A stretch of 64,000 nucleotides of DNA from Paludibacter propionicigenes WB4 (GCF_000183135.1 NC_014734.1:1860001-1924000); one strand, 5' to 3'; shown: positions 8,660 through 17,857, numbered from the stretch's first letter. Numbers and translations: made by a program. Notes: generated from the sequence alone by a model not told the origin.

Positions 8660-10375
8660 TCATAATTCAACTTTGCCTTTAAAATCGATATTATTTTTCT
8701 TCTTTTTCTTTTTACTCAAGGGAGCATCATCATTTTGCAAGTTTCCACTCACTCCACCTACATCTGAAAATTCAACCCGTTCTTGTAGTATTGGTATATT
8801 AGACCCGTTGAAATCTCCATGTTCCACTTTATTCATAAACCGGTTCATCGTATCATTATTATGATTTGCCTGAAGACCCTGAACTGCTATGAATAATTCT
8901 TTATCGAAATTAGCGGATATATCCCGAGCTTTAATAGGAATGGCATCAGTACAATTTTTCATTTTAAAAGAGAATCCCTTTACTTCTGCCGATTTACTTT
9001 TTCTTACCCATAGTGAGATGCCTTTCTCTGAGAGTTTTTCAATAAGATCCTCAATGCTCTTAGCCGAAGGTAATGTTAGTATTACCTGATTCCTTATATG
9101 TGTTTTTTGCGCTTCTTCACTCATTGAGGATTGCTTTACAATTGTTCCAACTTTTAATAGATCGTTTAACGGGGTTGCTTCACCACTGAAATATCTTGTT
9201 ATATTGAAAAAAGAAAATCGGCGATTGGTTGTAATTTCACTTGCCTTTATGATTTCCGCTCCTTCAATATCTTTCAATTGAAATGAGATTCCATATATTC
9301 CTCCTGTATTTTGATGAAGCATAGCATTAACTCCAATTTTATCTAACTCTATAAGATAACTCTCAAATGAGTTACTATTATTTAATGCTACAATTACCTT
9401 TGAAGCAATTGCGTTTTTTTGCTCATCGGTAGACATTGCTCTTGTAGTCATAAAGTTTGAAATAGCTGCATAACGATATTTCTGCGGCAGACGATTTTCT
9501 TTAAAATAGATATTTGCATTGGGAAGTCCATAAGTTAGCTTCTGTTTTCCATCCTTGTCTGCAATAGTTCTTACATATAGTCCAGCTGCATGAACTCTCT
9601 CGAAAAAATCATACTTGTTTTTTGATGAAGTATAGCACATATCAAGTTGTTGGAGTAGTTCTTCTTTATATAAACTCACAAAAAGATTATTCTTCTCCAA
9701 AACATTTCCTACCTCGTTATAGACATTTTTACCGAGAAGAATTTCTAATTCGGTATTAGATAACTGATTATTTTGAATTAGTTTTGCTTCATCCGAAAGT
9801 AATTCCAGAAGCTCAGTTTTAGTCGAAAAATTACGTAATCCTTTATCTAATGCATTAGAGAAATAGTATTCTCTTTCCTTTATTTTCGAGAGGCTTTTAC
9901 TGTTGAATTTATTATATTCAACCTCTTTAAGCCCGTATTTTTTCTCTAAATCTCTTGATAATTCTTGTGATTTACGCCAATCATACGAGTTAGATACATG
10001 AATACCATCGTAATCAACAGTTGTTGACAAAATATGTAGGTGTTTATGCTCTCTATCTGAATGTCTAATTACAGCGTAACAACAGTTACCATAACCCATT
10101 CGTTGCATGTATTCTTTTCCTAGTTGAAGAAATTTATCGTTGTCTATTTGTTCTCCGGGAGTCAAATTCAGGGATACTTCGATAAACTTTTTATCTACAC
10201 GATCATTCATCTCACCAACTTCTTTCATTTCAACAAAAAGTTTATGTATATCGTTTTCAAAGAAGTTATCGTACAAGTATTCGCCTTTTCCAACCTCAAT
10301 CTTAGTTACATTGTATGATATTTTTTTTAATAAGGTTGTATTATCTCCGAATGGACTGGATATTTTAGCTATCAT
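8660..10375 (-). CDS. Relaxase/mobilisation nuclease (MobB-like)
   Basis: A 571-residue protein with an N-terminal relaxase domain. The three-His metal motif HSDREHKHLHILSTT (about residues 103-117) is canonical for Bacteroidota MOBP-type relaxases of mobilisable elements. A tyrosine-containing N-terminal stretch (YNVTKIEVGKGEYLYDN) may hold the nicking Tyr. The C-terminal half has repeated blocks of about 120 residues (SKVIVALNNSNSFESYLIELDKIGVNAML, then NQVILTLPSAKSIEDLIEKLSEKGISLWV) and a Lys-rich tail. Its start overlaps the MobC-like gene by 4 bp (ATGA). It would nick oriT, probably at 10690-10960. Confidence 0.9.
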   Translation of the reverse strand: MIAKISSPFGDNTTLLKKISYNVTKIEVGKGEYLYDNFFENDIHKLFVEMKEVGEMNDRVDKKFIEVSLNLTPGEQIDNDKFLQLGKEYMQRMGYGNCCYAVIRHSDREHKHLHILSTTVDYDGIHVSNSYDWRKSQELSRDLEKKYGLKEVEYNKFNSKSLSKIKEREYYFSNALDKGLRNFSTKTELLELLSDEAKLIQNNQLSNTELEILLGKNVYNEVGNVLEKNNLFVSLYKEELLQQLDMCYTSSKNKYDFFERVHAAGLYVRTIADKDGKQKLTYGLPNANIYFKENRLPQKYRYAAISNFMTTRAMSTDEQKNAIASKVIVALNNSNSFESYLIELDKIGVNAMLHQNTGGIYGISFQLKDIEGAEIIKASEITTNRRFSFFNITRYFSGEATPLNDLLKVGTIVKQSSMSEEAQKTHIRNQVILTLPSAKSIEDLIEKLSEKGISLWVRKSKSAEVKGFSFKMKNCTDAIPIKARDISANFDKELFIAVQGLQANHNNDTMNRFMNKVEHGDFNGSNIPILQERVEFSDVGGVSGNLQNDDAPLSKKKKKKNNIDFKGKVEL

Positions 10376-10689
10376 ATTTTCCTGATTTTGTCAATAATTA
10401 ATTGAAGCATTTGTTTGTATTCTTCCATTTGTGTATACGTATCAAGATAATTTAACGTATCTGAATTTATATTTAATCTGTGTGCAATTTGATTGATATT
10501 GTTACCAATAAATCGAATTTGCCGTATCATCTCATTGTCTGTTTTGATAATTATACGATGATTTAAAGCTGTTTTTCTCATATAGGCAGAAACTGAAATG
10601 CCTAATTCATTTGCCTTGTTTTTGATCTTGGTCTGTTCATTAATTGTAATTCTGACTTCTATTCTAGCCATTTTTATTTCTTCTTTCAT
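10372..10689 (-). CDS. MobC-like relaxosome accessory protein
   Basis: A 105-residue protein with an N-terminal ribbon-helix-helix DNA-binding segment (MARIEVRITINEQTKIKNKANELGIS, given here only as a motif from residue 7) and the MobC-type C-terminal motif IRQIRFIGNNINQIAHRLN. It binds oriT and assists the relaxase in this family. The true start may be the internal ATG at 10671 (MARIEVRI), which has an AGAAG tract upstream. The stop overlaps the relaxase start by 4 bp, so translation is coupled. Confidence 0.85.
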   Translation of the reverse strand: MKEEIKMARIEVRITINEQTKIKNKANELGISVSAYMRKTALNHRIIIKTDNEMIRQIRFIGNNINQIAHRLNINSDTLNYLDTYTQMEEYKQMLQLIIDKIRKI

Positions 10690-10960
10690 ATTTTATACTT
10701 TAAGTGCGACCATAGGGAGAACTAATTTCCTAAGCTCGGCTTAGGCAAGGTGATTTGACGTACGGACAAACACATACCTTGCACGTGATTATTCGGCGAT
10801 TATTTGCCATTGTGAATTGTAATTCAATTTTGTTGATTTTATATTTTTTTCTGGCTCATTTCTCCTATATCAAATCAAGAGTTGCGACCATTTATTTTAG
10901 AGCTTCCTGACTTACAGAATAACTTTTATTTACTTCAAAGGGGTACTCTCTTTATTTAAG
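10690..10960. other. Candidate origin of transfer (oriT)
   Basis: This non-coding stretch lies directly upstream of mobC-relaxase, the usual oriT position. It has a perfect 7-bp hairpin (CCTAAGC 10729-10735, GCTTAGG 10739-10745), a second 7-bp inverted repeat (GCAAGGT 10745-10751, ACCTTGC 10776-10782), and a 9-bp direct repeat TGCGACCAT (10705-10713 and 10883-10891). A 9-bp inverted pair CCTGACTTA/TAAGTCAGG (10906-10914, 10957-10965) closes the region at the end of the primase gene. The nick site cannot be placed by eye. Confidence 0.55.
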
Positions 10961-11836
10961 TCAGGATTTTTTTTGTTTCATTTTCTTACCACAGAGAAAA
11001 TCGTTCAAATCGTTATACTCTCTAAAGTGGATAGATTGATTTAAAATTAGGTGTCCGTATTTTTTTTGTAGGCTTCCTAAAGCTTGACATCCCGCATTAT
11101 CATTGTCTAAAAAACAGGAGATCTGCTTATATGCAGGAAGCATCTCTATTACGTGATTTACTAAAGAGGTTGAGTTAAGAATTATAACATCACTTTCAAT
11201 GGGTTCTATCTGTTTCTTCAAAGTTTGATAAGAGAGAAAATCCATGAATCCCTCAAAAACCAAACATCCAACGTTAGTCTCATTTGAATTTCTAATGGTA
11301 GTTATTTCCTTTGGAGCTACACAATTTTTAAAATAAGCATTGCGAAGCTCATAGCCTCCTACATCGTTCTTAAATGCAATTGAAAAATAGGATTTATCCT
11401 TGACAGAATAATAGATTTCCTGCAAGTATCGTTTAGCTATTTCAACGCTGATCTTTCGTTCAATACAGACATAGTCTAATAAAGCTTTATTTTGGAGTGG
11501 TTGAATTTTTTTGATGCTAAATTCAGTTGAGGTGGCTAATGTATTCCCCTGAAAAGAAAAAAAATCAAAACTATATTGTTCTTTTTCTAGTGCCATGATG
11601 GCATCATATTCAGAACATTGCTCCAGCTTCATTACAAGATCAATGAGCGTACCACCCATGCCTGTACCGTGATCAAACCAAATATTTTTGACGTAATCAA
11701 CTTTCATGCTTGGGTTATTGTCTTCTCTGAACGGACAATAATACATACCATAATATGCCATTTCTTTGGATGGCAATATTCTTCGGTTGGCTAAATAGCC
11801 TTTTATACTTATTTTATTTGCTTCTTTAAAAGTCAT
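10961..11836 (-). CDS. CHC2 zinc-finger/TOPRIM primase
   Basis: A 291-residue protein. The N-terminal region contains the CHC2-like motif YCPFREDNNPSMKVD and FDHGTGMGGTLIDLVMKLE, typical of primases of Bacteroidota mobile elements. The C-terminal region is a TOPRIM-type fold: the acidic segment VFEGFMDFLS, and ISCFLDNDNAGCQAL for the DxDxxG-like metal site. It would prime DNA after transfer or during element replication. It sits downstream of the VapE-like helicase, separated by the iteron-like region 11865-12063. Confidence 0.85.
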   Translation of the reverse strand: MTFKEANKISIKGYLANRRILPSKEMAYYGMYYCPFREDNNPSMKVDYVKNIWFDHGTGMGGTLIDLVMKLEQCSEYDAIMALEKEQYSFDFFSFQGNTLATSTEFSIKKIQPLQNKALLDYVCIERKISVEIAKRYLQEIYYSVKDKSYFSIAFKNDVGGYELRNAYFKNCVAPKEITTIRNSNETNVGCLVFEGFMDFLSYQTLKKQIEPIESDVIILNSTSLVNHVIEMLPAYKQISCFLDNDNAGCQALGSLQKKYGHLILNQSIHFREYNDLNDFLCGKKMKQKKS

Positions 11837-11864
11837 AATTCTAATTCTATTATTTGTGGTTATT

Positions 11865-12063
11865 ATCTTACTACGTTACTACAACCTTTTATTTAAAGAA
11901 TATCAGCTATATAGAATGTAGTAAGATTGTTTCTGTAGTAGCTACTACCGGATAATTAGTAGTAGTGTAGTCAGTATGTAGTCAGATAAATTTCTTATCA
12001 CTTACTACATTTAATCTTTTTTGTTTCAAGGGAATAGTTAATTTTGTAGTAATGTAGTAAGAT
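11865..12063. other. Iteron-like inverted-repeat region between helicase and primase genes (candidate replication origin)
   Basis: The 20-bp arms ATCTTACTACGTTACTACAA (11865-11884) and TTGTAGTAATGTAGTAAGAT (12044-12063) are inverted copies with 19 of 20 bases paired. The enclosed 160 bp contains many further GTAGTA/TACTAC or GTAGTC units, including the perfect 14-bp palindrome GTAGTAGCTACTAC (11935-11948). A dense repeat array between replication genes resembles iterons of a plasmid-type origin. It could instead be an operator region for the primase gene. Confidence 0.5.
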
Positions 12064-12076
12064 GAAATATATAAAC

Positions 12077-13267
12077 CTATTGATAAAATGGGTTTGGAGT
12101 TACTTTAATTACTCCATAACAATATGCCGGATTTCCATTTAGCCTCTTTGATACCTTTACAAACCTCGTTTTTAATAGTGCCTCACCCAATCGTTTTGAA
12201 GAAAGCGTATAGGCTGTATGAGCTTGTAAGTAATTAAGAATATCAGAATTAGTTAGGTACTCGACGCTATTGTCCGAATCATTTGGTACAATGAATCCTT
12301 TAACCAACATTTCATATTCTAAAGTCTGCACCTGATGACGGTTATTGTGTATAGTCAGTTCTTGAATTTCAATATCGTTGAACCAATAACGGATGCCTGA
12401 ATGATACAAAAACATGACTTCCGCATAAACATCATCCATTCTGATTTTAGTTGCTTCTTCGATATTAATGTCAACAACTTCAAAAGCGAGAAATCTTCTT
12501 GAACCGGTTGGATCAGTCAGAAATTCAGAACCATTAACAGAGGCCATGAAGCTTGCAGTATGCGGATATTCTTCAATATAAATATCGTATGGTCTACGGT
12601 ACTTTACAGATGGAGTAGTGATTAAGTTCTTGAGGGCATTCTCGTCTTTTTTGTTGAGTTCTTTTAACTGATCGTCGATGTTGATAAATAAGAATTCAGC
12701 TATAAGAGTTTGAGTGTCCTTGCTTTGCGGGTCTATTTTCCCTGTAAATAAATATGATTTAAGACGTTGAGGACACAAATGATCTAGGAAAGTTGTCTTG
12801 AATTTTCCTTGTGCACCTGTTAGAACAAGGCATAAATGGTTTTTGCACTGGCTGTCGTCTAAGGTGTTTGCAGCGACACCCACTAACCATTTAGTTAGGT
12901 AGGGTGTCCACTTCTGCGGGTTAGTTACAACTACTGAGTTGGCCAGTGCTTTTATCGCTCCATTTTGTACTGGAACTAATTCATTGAAGTATTGTTTCAA
13001 TGGGTCAACCTTTTGAGCAAAATCACTAAAGATAATGGTTCTAATATTATCAGTAGTGGTATTTACTCCGTTTCTATCCAATTCGCGCCTGAAAGTATTG
13101 ATATGGTAAGTTGATATAGGAATGAAAGTACCCGTATCGTTCTTTTTACGAAATTCAGATTTGGATTTAATCGTATTGAATCTAAACTCGTAGCTTTTGC
13201 ATAGGTAGCGTTCAATACTCTCATTTTTGGAATATTTTGAAGTCTTGGTCTCTTCATGATTTGCCAT
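12077..13267 (-). CDS. VapE/VirE-like primase-helicase ATPase
   Basis: A 396-residue protein of the virulence-associated protein E family. The Walker A-like segment is LTGAQGKFKTTFLDHL, followed by acidic Walker B-like FLFINIDDQL, and the family block PYDIYIEEYPHTASFMASVNGSEFLTD ... GSRRFLAFEV is complete (quoted in part). These superfamily 3-like helicases drive replication of phage satellites and integrative elements. The gene follows the DUF3853 gene by 3 bp and precedes the candidate origin and the primase gene. Confidence 0.85.
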   Translation of the reverse strand: MANHEETKTSKYSKNESIERYLCKSYEFRFNTIKSKSEFRKKNDTGTFIPISTYHINTFRRELDRNGVNTTTDNIRTIIFSDFAQKVDPLKQYFNELVPVQNGAIKALANSVVVTNPQKWTPYLTKWLVGVAANTLDDSQCKNHLCLVLTGAQGKFKTTFLDHLCPQRLKSYLFTGKIDPQSKDTQTLIAEFLFINIDDQLKELNKKDENALKNLITTPSVKYRRPYDIYIEEYPHTASFMASVNGSEFLTDPTGSRRFLAFEVVDINIEEATKIRMDDVYAEVMFLYHSGIRYWFNDIEIQELTIHNNRHQVQTLEYEMLVKGFIVPNDSDNSVEYLTNSDILNYLQAHTAYTLSSKRLGEALLKTRFVKVSKRLNGNPAYCYGVIKVTPNPFYQ

Positions 13268-13270
13268 AAG

Positions 13271-13573
13271 CTACTTTCTACCTCCATTTTTACGGCCTGC
13301 AAGTTCTAAAGCCATATCTGCATCAATTATTACCTTTCTTCCTACCTGAATAATCGCCTTATCAATCTTCCCAGATGCCTTTATCCTGTTAGCCGTTGCA
13401 ATACTACAGTCGAAGAGAGTTTTCAAGCCTTTCAGGCCATAGACATATTTCTTGGAATTATCAACTAATGGAGAACTTTGAACTTCTTTTTGTCCTGAAC
13501 TTTGCTGAAGAAAGAGAAACTCATCTCCAGTCATCTGCCAAAGTGGCTTTTGTTTTAACTCTTCAATATTCAT
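13271..13573 (-). CDS. DUF3853-type helix-turn-helix protein
   Basis: A 100-residue protein with the DUF3853 layout: an N-terminal LKQKPLWQMTGDEFLFLQQ followed by an excisionase-like winged helix (YGLKGLKTLFDCSIATANRIKASGKIDKAIIQVGRKVIIDAD, named only in part). It is usually found immediately upstream of VapE-like helicase genes in Bacteroidota integrative elements, as here. It probably acts as an excisionase or replication regulator. It ends in a basic tail, RKNGGRK. Confidence 0.85.
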   Translation of the reverse strand: MNIEELKQKPLWQMTGDEFLFLQQSSGQKEVQSSPLVDNSKKYVYGLKGLKTLFDCSIATANRIKASGKIDKAIIQVGRKVIIDADMALELAGRKNGGRK

Positions 13574-13670
13574 ATTTTATAATGTTACGATTAAACAATG
13601 CCTTGTACTTCGGCTTTCATGTTCGAACATTGCAAAAGTATATATGAACGAGAGTTGCATGGTGGTTGTA

Positions 13671-13707
13671 TAAACAAAAAATATCCACTTGAATTTCAAG
13701 TGGATAT
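13671..13707 (-). terminator. Rho-independent terminator of the integrase operon
   Basis: A palindrome with 13-bp perfect arms (ATATCCACTTGAA 13681-13693 and TTCAAGTGGATAT 13695-13707) and a minimal loop is followed on the minus strand by a run of T. It lies 58 bp past the end of the 340-residue gene and before the DUF3853 gene. Confidence 0.75.
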
Positions 13708-13764
13708 AATATATTTCAGGTGGTAAAAGTGGTGTCCCAGTAATCCATGATTCAATTTGACCCT

Positions 13765-14787
13765 TTAAGTGATTATTTGATTGATTTTTTGTTTGAAATT
13801 ATATGATTTGCTACCTTCTAAGGCTGAATTAACGCAAGTGGATTTAGACCTATAAAAATTCATATCAATTTTTAGTATTTCACAAATATTGTTTCTCCAG
13901 CTTACACATTCTTTGCATTTTTTCTTTTTCAAATAATTATACAATTTGTATACATAAAAAACTACTCTCTCTTTCTCATTTTCTGCAAACTCCAGCCGAA
14001 CTTGCGCTGGTAAAAGATTAATATTGTGATAGAAATCGACAATCGATATTTTTTTAAACAACTGATCGTTAAATTCCGTATAAATAAGCAATACGAAATC
14101 CATTTTAAAATATTCAACTTCATTTAAAGTGTTTGATTGATATTCATCAGGGAAGTAATAGTTTATACATGTGAGTAAAGACTGATTCAATTGGCATACT
14201 TCTCCAAATATATTTTTAAAATATCTGCTTGCATTTTTTGCGTCTTCATATTCCAAACTATAGAGTTCATCAAGTTCTGAACAATATTTCTCATGTTTAG
14301 CCTGAATTTGCTTAACTTCTTCATGCAATGTCCCCACTATTTTATTTCCTTTCCAACTTTCAGACTCAAGTTCATGCTTTGTGCCATTTAACTCGTGAAA
14401 AATTCGATATGCACCTTCTTCCATCAGTTTGATTCTCTGTCTGTGTCCGCTTAGAAATTCATCACAGACATCCATTATATCAATATTATCAAAGAATGAC
14501 TTATTGTTGGAATATAATTCAATATTCTTTTTTATTTCTGTAGTTAAATTTTTTATAATTGATAATTGAGACTTTTTATCAATAAATAGACTAAAATTTA
14601 AAAGAGATTTGTCAAAAGCTATTATATCATTGTATTGATTATAGAAATCAGTAACATGCAATTGATCCAAATAATTAAGCTTTAATTTCTCTCTGACTGT
14701 GAAATAGATATAGTTTAATTGTTTGTAGTGAGGTAAAATCTCTGTTAGCAGAAGAAAGTCTGATTTTGGGGTTATGCTATTTTCCAT
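13765..14787 (-). CDS. Unrecognised 340-residue protein co-transcribed with the integrase
   Basis: I do not recognise the family. The protein is Lys/Glu/Asn-rich, cytoplasmic and mostly helical. A central charged segment (residues about 130-190, LHEEVKQIQAKHEKYCSELDELYSLEYEDAKNA in part) could form a coiled coil. Near the C-terminus it has KKKKCKECVSWRNNICEI, with three Cys that might bind metal. The gene starts 3 bp after the integrase stop, so it belongs to the integrase unit. Genes in this position are common in Bacteroidota mobilisable elements. Function is unknown. Confidence 0.65.
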   Translation of the reverse strand: MENSITPKSDFLLLTEILPHYKQLNYIYFTVREKLKLNYLDQLHVTDFYNQYNDIIAFDKSLLNFSLFIDKKSQLSIIKNLTTEIKKNIELYSNNKSFFDNIDIMDVCDEFLSGHRQRIKLMEEGAYRIFHELNGTKHELESESWKGNKIVGTLHEEVKQIQAKHEKYCSELDELYSLEYEDAKNASRYFKNIFGEVCQLNQSLLTCINYYFPDEYQSNTLNEVEYFKMDFVLLIYTEFNDQLFKKISIVDFYHNINLLPAQVRLEFAENEKERVVFYVYKLYNYLKKKKCKECVSWRNNICEILKIDMNFYRSKSTCVNSALEGSKSYNFKQKINQIIT

Positions 14788-14790
14788 GTT

Positions 14791-16167
14791 CTATACTTGA
14801 TTAAATTTATTCATTTCTTGTTCTTTCAATAAATCTACTATTTTTATATAAGGCTTCATAGCCTTATAATCACTATGTCCAGTCCAACGCATTACCACCT
14901 CAGCTGGAATGCCTAGAAATAATGCATTCACAATAAATGTTCTCCTTCCACAATGTGTTGTAAGCAAGTTATATTTTGGATGAACCTCTTCAATGCGTTC
15001 ATTGCCTTTAAAATAAACAATTCGTTGATCTTCATTTATTCCTGCGATTTCACCCATTTCTTTTAACCTGTCGTTCATTTTTTGATTGGAAATTACCGGT
15101 AAAACTTTGTTTTTAGGGAAATGAACATCTTTGTACTTATCGAGAATTGCTTTACTGTATTTATTTAACTCTATCTTAAGCCCATCTGTTGTCTTTTGCG
15201 TTACAATCGAAATGAATGTATCTCGAACATCTGAACGGCTTAATTTAGCCACGTCCGAATAGCGCAAGGATGTAAAACAGCAAAAGCAAAAAACATCCCG
15301 AACATACCCAAGCATTTTTTTGCTTTCATCGGTTAAGTCTATCTCTTTTGGATTCCCTGAAACAGTCAAGATTGGTCTACCGTTAATATCCTTCACTTTC
15401 ATTCTAGCCTGACTAAAATCAAAGTTGTAAAGGCTCATTAGTTCATTCCAGGTAAGATGTATGACTTCTTTTTGATTTCCGTCTGTCCCTTTGAATTTTG
15501 GTTTCCAAACCATATGTAAATTGCCTGGATAATACCCCTTAGCATTTGCCCAACGTAAAAACCACTTTACAAAAGCCACATTTTTCGCAATGGTAGTGTT
15601 TCGCATATCTTCTTTATGAAGATGAGCTACAAAGAGCTGCATTTGCTCTTCATTTAATGTTTTGAGATCTAATTTTGGATCGAATGAAAACAAATGTTTT
15701 CGAATAGATGAAAACTTTGTGAACGTAGCGGATGTCCAGCTGTTTTGCCAACCCATAGTGCGGGTAAACTCATCGAATATAGTGAAGAAAGTTTGAGCCC
15801 GTTCTGGTTCTTTCCCTGTTGATTTGCCGTTTGCCTCATTGAAAGCGGCCCGGTACTCTTTCTCATCAGGCAAATACTCCATGACTTCAAAACACTTGAA
15901 TACATTATCTGCTAAATTTTCAAGTCTTTGTATTTCAGTATTTATTTCGGAAGCGGATATTTTTTTCTTGCTATGAGTGGTCCCACTCTTGCATCGTTGT
16001 GTTTCGGTTGACCATTTTTTAAGATCAACCCTATAGCCAACATTGAAATTGACTATCTTGCTTTTGTCGAATCTGACACGCAACCGTAACTTTGCATCGG
16101 ACTTATATCCAATCGCTTCCGTCCCTTCTTTATCAGGAAAAAATAGATAGTTTCTCTTGATCTGCAT
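14791..16167 (-). CDS. Tyrosine recombinase/integrase of the mobilisable element
   Basis: A 458-residue integrase with an N-terminal arm-binding domain, a SAM-like core-binding domain (about 110-220) and the catalytic domain. Catalytic signature: Arg in SLRYSDVAKL, His/Arg in THCGRRTF, and the last His in RWTGHSDYKAM with Tyr in KPYIKI. The gene reads away from the right end of the element, and the candidate att core at 16326 is 160 bp upstream. It is intact, so the element may still be mobile. Confidence 0.93.
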   Translation of the reverse strand: MQIKRNYLFFPDKEGTEAIGYKSDAKLRLRVRFDKSKIVNFNVGYRVDLKKWSTETQRCKSGTTHSKKKISASEINTEIQRLENLADNVFKCFEVMEYLPDEKEYRAAFNEANGKSTGKEPERAQTFFTIFDEFTRTMGWQNSWTSATFTKFSSIRKHLFSFDPKLDLKTLNEEQMQLFVAHLHKEDMRNTTIAKNVAFVKWFLRWANAKGYYPGNLHMVWKPKFKGTDGNQKEVIHLTWNELMSLYNFDFSQARMKVKDINGRPILTVSGNPKEIDLTDESKKMLGYVRDVFCFCCFTSLRYSDVAKLSRSDVRDTFISIVTQKTTDGLKIELNKYSKAILDKYKDVHFPKNKVLPVISNQKMNDRLKEMGEIAGINEDQRIVYFKGNERIEEVHPKYNLLTTHCGRRTFIVNALFLGIPAEVVMRWTGHSDYKAMKPYIKIVDLLKEQEMNKFNQV

Positions 16168-16325
16168 AATTTAATTATTTAGTCCCTATTATACAAAAGT
16201 AGGGACTAATTTTTAAATATGCAATGATTATTTGTGATATTTTACGATAACACAAAAATACATACTACTGTATATTAGAGATATTTAGATATCACTTGAT
16301 ATTGATTGAACATGTATGTGTTAGA

Positions 16326-16339
16326 GTCTTCCTCTCCGC
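16326..16339 (+). other. Candidate attachment core: 3' end of a tRNA-Ser gene
   Basis: GTCTTCCTCTCCGC reads like the last bases of the T arm, the 3' acceptor strand (CCTCTCC, pairing with a GGAGAGG 5' end) and discriminator G of a tRNA-Ser. No rest of a tRNA is present on the left. NBU2-type elements are known to integrate into tRNA-Ser 3' ends. The reading as an att site is inference. Confidence 0.5.
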
Positions 16340-16370
16340 TGACTACCAAAGACAAATGATAGAAAAACTT

Positions 16371-16410
16371 AGACAAATCCCGTAAAATCAAGGTTTTACG
16401 GGATTTGTCT
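16371..16410 (+). terminator. 17-bp perfect hairpin, probable terminator of the former tRNA-Ser
   Basis: The arms AGACAAATCCCGTAAAA (16371-16387) and TTTTACGGGATTTGTCT (16394-16410) are perfectly complementary with a 6-nt loop. It lies 30 bp after the tRNA-Ser fragment. It lacks a long U tract; it may be bidirectional. Confidence 0.6.
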
Positions 16411-16466
16411 ATTTATTATCGATAACGTTTGGAAGTCAAGAAAAAGTCAAAAAAAGACAGAGTTCT

Positions 16467-16514
16467 GTTACTAAATCGTTACTAAAAAAGAGCTATCTAA
16501 AATAGTAACGATTT
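16467..16514. repeat. Left copy of the 19-bp direct repeat bounding the sulfur island (candidate attL), with internal inverted repeat
   Basis: GTTACTAAATCGTTACTAA (16467-16485) recurs exactly at 63732-63750. It consists of two GTTACTAA units. Part of it, AAATCGTTACTA (16473-16484), is also repeated in inverted orientation at 16503-16514, as expected for a tyrosine-recombinase core or arm-site region. The recombinase pseudogene starts 120 bp to the right. Confidence 0.55.
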
Positions 16515-16634
16515 TCAATCTAAGTCTCTGATTTGTCTTCTTTTGTACATTAAGTGTCTGCTCATATACTAAACACTAATCATTCCTTTGCAACGGAGAT
16601 TATATCCATTGTTTGGAATTAAAAAGAAAGTATT

Positions 16635-17857
16635 ATGAGTAAAAGTACATTTAAGATTCTATTCTATTTGAGAAAGAATCAGGTAAACAAAGCTGGCAAG
16701 GCCAGTATTATGACTCGCTTGTCAGTAAATGGTGAAGTATCCCAGTTTAGTTCCAAATTGGATGTTGAACCGGAACTCTGGGATGTGAAACAAGGAAAAG
16801 TTACCGGAAATAGTCTAAAATCTCGTCAACTAAACAATCTCCTAGACGACATTCGTACTTCTTTGAAGAACCATTATCGTGATATTGAAAATCATGAGGC
16901 CTATGTAACAGCAGAGAAAGTGCGTAATGCTTTTTTAGGTTATTCAATCAAACAGAACACTCTTTTAGAGCTATTCAGGAATCATAATGAAGATGCCCGA
17001 AAATTGGTCGGCATCAATAAAACTGAAGCCACCCTGTCTAAGTACGACCGAGCCTGCCGTCGTCTTGAAGAATATATAAAAGCTCAATACAAACAGACGG
17101 ATATAGCCTTAAAAGAAATCGATCATAAGTTTGTAACCGGTTTTGAGACTTATTTACGCACAGTTAGCAAATGCAATGAAAATACTACAGCTAAGTTTAT
17201 GCAAACCTTCCGTATGATTGTCATTGTTGCCAAAAATAACGGTTGGATTTATGCAGATCCGTTTATTAATTACAAAATCCGGTTAAAACGTGTGGATAGA
17301 GGTTACCTAACTGATCAGGAAATACAGACAATTATGGAGAAAAATTTGTATGCAACCGCTTGGAACAAGTTCGGGATGTCTTTATTTTTTCTTGTTTTAC
17401 CGGTCTGGCGTATATTGATGTAAAACAACTAACAGCCAATAATATTTGTACTTCTTTTGATGGAAAACAATGGATAATGACTCACCGTCAGAAAACTGAT
17501 ACTCCAGTCAATCTCCCATTTCTGAACATTCCATTATCCATTCTGAAGAAGTATGAAGGAAAACTCCTTAAAGGGCAATTGCTTCCGGTGTTAAGCAATC
17601 AAAAGCTCAACTCCTACCTAAAAGAAATTGCTGATTTATGCGATATTCATAAGAATGTTACCTTCCATTTAGCACGTCATACTTTTGCAACGACAACTAC
17701 TCTATCCAAAGGTGTACCCATCGAAACCGTATCAAAAATGTTAGGACATACGAACATCAAAACAACTCAAATTTATGCTCGTATTACGAATGAGAAAATT
17801 AGCAAGGACATGCAATTACTTTCTAGTAAATTGGATGATATGGAAAAGTCACCTTAA
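16635..17857 (+). pseudogene. Tyrosine recombinase (IntDOT-like class) with one frameshift
   Basis: Two frames, 16635-17423 and 17360-17857, make one integrase. The first holds the arm-binding and core-binding domains (MSKSTFKILFYLRKNQ ... QTIMEKNLYATA). The second continues LEQVRDVFIFSCFTGLAYID with the catalytic Arg-equivalent block, then FHLARHTFATT and LGHTNIKTTQIYARI with the C-terminal Tyr. Joining them needs a one-base indel between about 17340 and 17360. The usual Arg of the box I motif (CFTGLRYSD in relatives) reads Ala here (GLAYID), as in CTnDOT-type integrases. It is probably inactive unless the frameshift is a sequencing error. Confidence 0.85.

Larger units (their letters stand above)
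6352..16345. mobile_element. Integrative mobilisable element (NBU-like organisation)
   Basis: An integrase, DUF3853 protein, VapE-like helicase, TOPRIM primase, MobC and relaxase all lie on the minus strand, with a candidate oriT and origin. Passengers are an orphan HigA, a metallophosphoesterase and a small hypothetical protein. The right boundary is set at the tRNA-Ser 3'-end fragment (16326-16339). The left boundary is uncertain: I place it at the relaxase fragment, but no matching att copy was found, so the element could extend further left. Confidence 0.6.

Noticed and set aside
17360-17857. Independent 165-residue recombinase
   Set aside because: It lacks N-terminal domains and joins the preceding frame by one indel, so it is the second half of a frameshifted gene.
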